Origin: Candidatus Methylopumilus planktonicus
GTDB taxonomy: Bacteria; Pseudomonadota; Gammaproteobacteria; Burkholderiales; Methylophilaceae
Direction of reading: 5' to 3'
DNA: 64,000 nucleotides
Assembly (NCBI RefSeq): GCF_000981505.1
Contig: NZ_LN827929.1
Span: forward strand, 186,001-250,000
Both the position numbers and the translations under genes were made by a program. The stretch's first letter is position 1; every line of letters starts with the position of its first letter. The notes below the pieces were generated by a model. The model was not told the DNA's origin and did no database searches. It saw only the letters and a list, made by a program, of their open reading frames with translations. Below, in pieces: positions 60,569 through 64,000 of this stretch.

Positions 60569-61189
60569 CTAAATTTTTGCAGAAAGTGTGGTCATCACTT
60601 TTGAGGTTAATGACATTGCTTTTTTAATCTTGTGAGGCAAGTCAATCCCACCTAATTCTTTTGCCTTGATTGCATGTTGCTCTTCATCATCTGCCATTAC
60701 TTCTAAAATTTTATTAGTCTTAAGATCATTTTTAGATATTTTATCTAAGTGACTTGTTAAATGCTGTGTGACTTGTCGTTCTGTTTCAGCTAAAAATCCT
60801 AAGTTATATTTTTCACCTAACATACTTGCAAAAGAGCCCATTAAAAACGATCCTGTATACCAAATAGGATTAAGAAGGCTTGTTTTGCCACCCAGTTCAT
60901 GAATTCTAGTATTACACCAATTCAGATGATCAATTTCTTCCTTAGAAGCTTTTTTTAAGGATTCTGCTCCTTCACCACGCGGATTAAAAAGAAGTTGTCC
61001 GCTATATAAAGCTTGAGCGCAAACTTCGCCTGTATGATTTACACGCATCAATTCGATCGTACGTTTTTTTTCGTCAGGGGTTAATTCGGCATCTTCAATG
61101 TGAAGATCGGGTCTTGGTCTTGAGCCCTTAGGTTTAGCAAATAAAACCTTCAGGCCCTTGTCAAACTCAATGATGAGGTCATCAATCAT
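60569..61189 (-). CDS. coq7: Demethoxyubiquinone hydroxylase (5-demethoxyubiquinone monooxygenase)
   Basis: Di-iron enzyme that hydroxylates the ring in the penultimate step of ubiquinone synthesis, the alternative to UbiF found in many alpha- and betaproteobacteria. It has 206 residues. The iron-ligand motifs are ELMRVNHTGEVCAQALYSGQ, EEIDHLNWC, ETERQVTQHL and DDEEQHA. Its ATG overlaps the ctpA stop as ATGA (61186-61189). O2-dependent, it fits an aerobe, like hemF. Confidence 0.95.
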   Translation of the reverse strand: MIDDLIIEFDKGLKVLFAKPKGSRPRPDLHIEDAELTPDEKKRTIELMRVNHTGEVCAQALYSGQLLFNPRGEGAESLKKASKEEIDHLNWCNTRIHELGGKTSLLNPIWYTGSFLMGSFASMLGEKYNLGFLAETERQVTQHLTSHLDKISKNDLKTNKILEVMADDEEQHAIKAKELGGIDLPHKIKKAMSLTSKVMTTLSAKI

Positions 61190-62595
61190 TTGTTTTGAAT
61201 GATTTGAAGGCCTTTGAGGATATTCATAGCTTCTTGGAATTGCTTATCCGCTTTACTTGCAGGCTCAATCGGACCTGATGGTGTTTCGGAAGTTTTCTTT
61301 TTCTCTTCTTCAGGTTTTTTGACTGGAGGCGCTGAAGGCTTACTGTCTTTATCTTTAGGCACAGTATTAGCATCAGCATCTTTTGGATTTGAAAGATGGT
61401 TTGTGAGATCTGCTTCTTTAGTCATGAATGTAGGATCACTTCCATCATCGACAATGATATCAGGCACAATCCCTTTGGCCTGAATTGATCTGCCCTTGGG
61501 TGTAAAGTATCTTGCTGTCGTCATCTTGATCGCCGTACCGTTATTCATAGGCAGAATACTTTGTACAGAGCCTTTACCAAAACTTTGCATGCCTACGATC
61601 AAAGCCCTCTTGTGATCTTGGAGCGCACCCGCCACAATTTCAGATGCAGATGCTGATCCGTTATTCACTAAAACAGCCATGGGAGTTGTTCTAATATCTT
61701 CTGGAAAATCTTTGAGGTAATCGTCTTTACCGCCACCTTTAAGATAATCTCCTGGAACAGCTGTTAAGTTCATTTTTGAATCTGGTGCACGACCTTCGGT
61801 ATAAACAACTAAGTCACCTTTAGGTAAAAAGGCTGCAGATACACCGACAGCAGCATTTAATAAGCCACCAGGATTATTTCTAAGGTCAAGCAAAATCCCT
61901 TTAAGAGGCGCTTTATTTTGCTGACGAAGGTTTTTTAAGAATTTCGCTAAATCTTCACTAGTATGTTCTTGAAATTGAGCGATGCGAACGTATGCGTAAT
62001 TTGGCTCAACAAGCTTTCCTTTAACGCTTTGTGACTTGATGATGGCACGAACTAAAGTAAAAATTAAAGGTTTAGTTTCTCCTTTTCTTAATACAGTGAG
62101 AACAATGTTGCTACCTGGTTTACCACGCATTTTTTTAACCGAGTCATTAAGCGTTAAGCCTTTTGTAGAAGTGTCATCTAGTTTCATAATTAGGTCGCCG
62201 CTCTTCAGACCAGCTTTATAAGCTGGACTATCTTCGATCGGAGAAATCACTTTTACAAAACCATCTTCCATGCCGACCTCAATACCAAGACCACCAAACT
62301 CACCTTGGGTGGCTTGATTTAAGTCCTTAAAATCTTCAGTATTTAGGAAAGAAGAATGAGGATCAAGGCCTGTTAGCATCCCGTTGAGTGCTTCGTTAAT
62401 AAGCTTCTTATCTTCTACAGGCTCAACGTAGTCAGATTTAATTTTGCCAAAGACTTCGGCAAAAGTTCTAAGCTCATCAATAGGTAAATTATTTTTTTCA
62501 GCTTTATCCGCAAAGACGGTTAAATTTAAACTGATCAGAACACCGATAATAGCGCCACAGGCTATAAGGGTAAATTTTTCGAATTTTGAGCGCAT
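61186..62595 (-). CDS. ctpA: C-terminal processing peptidase, S41 family
   Basis: Periplasmic serine protease with an N-terminal signal or anchor (residues about 8-30). It has 469 residues. The PDZ domain (FGGLGIEVGMEDGFVKVISP and following) lies at about 95-175. The catalytic serine is in NNGSASASEIVAGALQD and the lysine in GMQSFGKGSVQS. The C-terminus carries a proline- and lysine-rich low-complexity stretch (about 410-445), likely disordered. Family members process or degrade envelope proteins and control peptidoglycan hydrolases. It heads the operon ctpA-coq7-DUF2322. Confidence 0.95.
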   Translation of the reverse strand: MRSKFEKFTLIACGAIIGVLISLNLTVFADKAEKNNLPIDELRTFAEVFGKIKSDYVEPVEDKKLINEALNGMLTGLDPHSSFLNTEDFKDLNQATQGEFGGLGIEVGMEDGFVKVISPIEDSPAYKAGLKSGDLIMKLDDTSTKGLTLNDSVKKMRGKPGSNIVLTVLRKGETKPLIFTLVRAIIKSQSVKGKLVEPNYAYVRIAQFQEHTSEDLAKFLKNLRQQNKAPLKGILLDLRNNPGGLLNAAVGVSAAFLPKGDLVVYTEGRAPDSKMNLTAVPGDYLKGGGKDDYLKDFPEDIRTTPMAVLVNNGSASASEIVAGALQDHKRALIVGMQSFGKGSVQSILPMNNGTAIKMTTARYFTPKGRSIQAKGIVPDIIVDDGSDPTFMTKEADLTNHLSNPKDADANTVPKDKDSKPSAPPVKKPEEEKKKTSETPSGPIEPASKADKQFQEAMNILKGLQIIQNK

Positions 62596-62713
62596 GAATG
62601 ACTTTCGTAATAAGCTATTAAGCAGTAATTATTTAATAATAGAGCATTCTGTCTTTTTGTTTACCTTATATCAATAGGCTTTAATAAATATATTTTAAGA
62701 ATAACTTTAAACC

Positions 62714-63001
62714 ATGGGAACTAAATCTAAAACATATAAAATCGAGATTCAATTTTGTACGCAATGTGCCTGGCTTCCGAGAGCCTTATGGATGATGCAG
62801 GAGATATTGACGACTTTTCAAGGTGAAGTTATATCAGTCACATTAACCCCAAAGTCAGGCGGTATTTTTGAAATTTTCTTGGATAAAGAAAAAATCTATT
62901 CTAGATCAGACTTTGGAGGATTCCTGGATATTAAGGACGTTAAAAAATTGATTAGGGATAAGATTAGCCCAGGAAAAAACCTAGGTCATACCGATCTTTA
63001 G
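62714..63001 (+). CDS. SelT/SelW/SelH-like Rdx-family protein (cysteine form)
   Basis: A 95-residue thioredoxin-like protein. The redox motif CTQC is at residues 15-18 within KIEIQFCTQCAWLPRA. In selenoproteins of this family the second position is selenocysteine, but here both are cysteine, as is normal in proteobacteria. The C-terminus has IYSRSDFGGFLDIKDVKKLIRD, also a family feature. Role unknown, presumably redox. Its TAG stop overlaps the convergent NlpC/P60 stop by 4 bases. Confidence 0.88.
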   Translation: MGTKSKTYKIEIQFCTQCAWLPRALWMMQEILTTFQGEVISVTLTPKSGGIFEIFLDKEKIYSRSDFGGFLDIKDVKKLIRDKISPGKNLGHTDL

Positions 63002-63528
63002 AGTGTTTCTGCCGGATCAACTCTTGTTGCGCCATTAAATCTTTTAAGCCAATAGTTTTTTGTAAGATTTTCGACGCGAATAGTTTTACCTGTACGTGGT
63101 GCATGAATAAATTCATTATTTCCCACATAAATACCAACATGAGAAAACTTAGATTTTCTTGTGTTAAAAAACACAAGGTCCCCTGGTTGTAAGTCTTCAA
63201 ATTTAATAGTTTCACCCATCTTACTAAGCGATCTAGCGCTTGGCGGAAGGCTTAAATTTAAAGCTTGTTCAAAGACGTATTTTACAAACTGACTGCAATC
63301 AAAACCCGTTTCTGGTTTTGAGCCACCTAACTTATATTTAATACCCGTGAGTTCATAAGCTTTGTCAATGATGAGAGGGATTTTGTTAGCCCATTGCTTA
63401 TCAGTTGTTGGTGTTAATTCTGAAGGCACCACTATTTCTTGACTGCTTAAATTTATTGAATCAACTTCCGCCCAAGAGGGGCTGGAAAATGAAAGTATTA
63501 AAAGGATGAGCAGCGCTTTGAAATTCAT
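62998..63528 (-). CDS. NlpC/P60 family cell-wall hydrolase
   Basis: Exported peptidoglycan endopeptidase. It has 176 residues. A signal peptide (MNFKALLILLILSFSSPSWA) is cut before EVDS. The catalytic triad is visible as cysteine in GFDCSQFVKYVF (about residue 78), histidine in FSHVGIYVGNNEF and a second histidine in FIHAPRTGK. It resembles the Spr/YafL type. It is divergent from the DinG-type helicase across 90 bases and overlaps the Rdx gene stop by 4 bases. Confidence 0.93.
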   Translation of the reverse strand: MNFKALLILLILSFSSPSWAEVDSINLSSQEIVVPSELTPTTDKQWANKIPLIIDKAYELTGIKYKLGGSKPETGFDCSQFVKYVFEQALNLSLPPSARSLSKMGETIKFEDLQPGDLVFFNTRKSKFSHVGIYVGNNEFIHAPRTGKTIRVENLTKNYWLKRFNGATRVDPAETL

Positions 63529-63618
63529 AGTTTAAAAATGATTTAATTTGAGACATTTTACCATTTCTAGAGCGTTTGTGAAATCACAGTTTCATCTGCA
63601 TGAGATAATCATAAAATC

Positions 63619-64000
63619 ATGAATGGACTATTTATTAAACAATTTTTTAGTGAAAAAGGCGAGCTATCTCAAAGCATTAAAGATTATCATGTGAGACAGG
63701 AGCAGGTCGACATCTCAGTATTGATTGATGTAGCGATCACAAATAAAAAAAAATTAATTGTCGAGGCGGGAACAGGTATCGGTAAAACTTTTGCATACCT
63801 TGTGCCAGCGTTTTTGTCTGGTGGAAAAATTATTATTTCTACGGCTACCAAAAATCTTCAGGATCAGTTATTCACTAAAGATATTCCTATGATTAGGGAT
63901 GCATTAAAAGTCCCTGTGACCTTAGCCATGCTCAAAGGCCGATCAAATTATCTATGCCATTTGCGATTAGAAAACGCCATGATTGAGGGCGCTTTTATGA
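63619..64000 (+). CDS. DinG/YoaA-type ATP-dependent DNA helicase (3' end missing)
   Basis: The first 127 codons of a superfamily 2 helicase of the XPD/DinG group. It begins MNGLFIKQFFSEKGELSQSI, with the Q-motif-like HVRQEQVDI, then Walker A VEAGTGIGKTFAYLVP, motif Ia STATKNLQDQLF and the family's iron-sulphur entry segment LKGRSNYLCHLRLENA with a cysteine. The frame stays open to the window end. The YoaA branch is the likelier, since the protein starts with little N-terminal sequence. Confidence 0.88.
   Translation, partial: MNGLFIKQFFSEKGELSQSIKDYHVRQEQVDISVLIDVAITNKKKLIVEAGTGIGKTFAYLVPAFLSGGKIIISTATKNLQDQLFTKDIPMIRDALKVPVTLAMLKGRSNYLCHLRLENAMIEGAFM

Noticed and set aside
63577..63588. TGTGA-AA-TCACA palindrome before the DinG-type gene, CRP-like
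   Set aside because: The half-sites are separated by 2 bases instead of the 6 that CRP requires, and no matching promoter was found; likely chance.
1..64000. tRNA genes, rRNA, CRISPR arrays, insertion sequences, prophage or defence genes
   Set aside because: I looked for cloverleaf-type segments with TPsiC-like motifs, regular direct repeats, transposase motifs and inverted terminal repeats and saw none; nearly all sequence is accounted for by housekeeping genes.

Overview
The window is 64 kb of AT-rich (roughly 35-40% GC by eye), very gene-dense chromosome from a betaproteobacterium. The lineage call rests on four things: the beta-operon genes (rplKAJL-rpoBC) run straight into str, S10, spc and alpha; secY is followed by infA-rpmJ; dusB-fis-purH-purD-hemF lie together; and membrane or small-protein families typical of the class occur (BPSS1780-like, DUF2782-like, DUF2322-like). 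Low GC, tiny intergenic gaps and overlapping genes point to a streamlined planktonic lineage. The methylotrophic Methylophilaceae (OM43 / Candidatus Methylopumilus type) fit best, but that placement is inference: no methanol oxidation or C1 gene is in view. No gene-free stretch exceeds 300 bases. The longest (1070-1296) holds the L10 leader. I see no tRNA, rRNA, IS element, prophage, CRISPR array or defence island.

Bases 1-29255 (+ strand) are one uninterrupted 39-gene transcription/translation supercluster: rplK (5' end missing), rplA, rplJ, rplL, rpoB, rpoC, rpsL, rpsG, fusA, tuf, then the S10, spc and alpha operons through rplQ. It ends at a clean bidirectional terminator. Near-consensus sigma70 promoters with exactly 17-base spacers sit before rpsL, rplC, rplN and rpsM. 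The one serious anomaly is tuf. Three single-base homopolymer gains within 110 bases break the frame and together restore it, and its arginine codon use is unlike that of neighbouring fusA.

Bases 29324-37360 carry rpmG-rpmB, dut and coaBC (- strand), cstA with its small partner ybdD (+), lgt (-), then ilvD and a hexose-6-phosphate mutarotase (+). A periplasmic cytochrome c follows. Bases 37799-48286 are a tight - strand run read polA, a CinA-like protein, dusB, fis, purH, purD, tsaC, hemF, amino-acid permease. They cover DNA repair, nucleoid regulation, purine synthesis, tRNA modification and heme synthesis.

Bases 48308-51173 (+) hold a LOG-family protein, a DUF2782-like periplasmic protein, thrB and a BPSS1780-like membrane protein. 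uvrD and groES-groEL are on the - strand. The groES promoter carries a perfect CIRCE operator beneath overlapping sigma70-like and sigma32-like elements. Bases 55558-60242 (+) are tas, bioA, dacB, a periplasmic FKBP and an OsmC-type protein. DUF2322-like, coq7 and ctpA follow (-), then an Rdx-type CxxC protein (+), an NlpC/P60 hydrolase (-) and the start of a DinG-type helicase (+, cut by the window end).

I found no convincing undescribed multi-gene system. The observations most worth checking are the tuf lesion, the RNA structure ahead of rpoB, the S10-operon promoter placed inside the end of rpsJ, the three tail-to-tail stop-codon overlaps, and thrB starting in the T-tract of a terminator.
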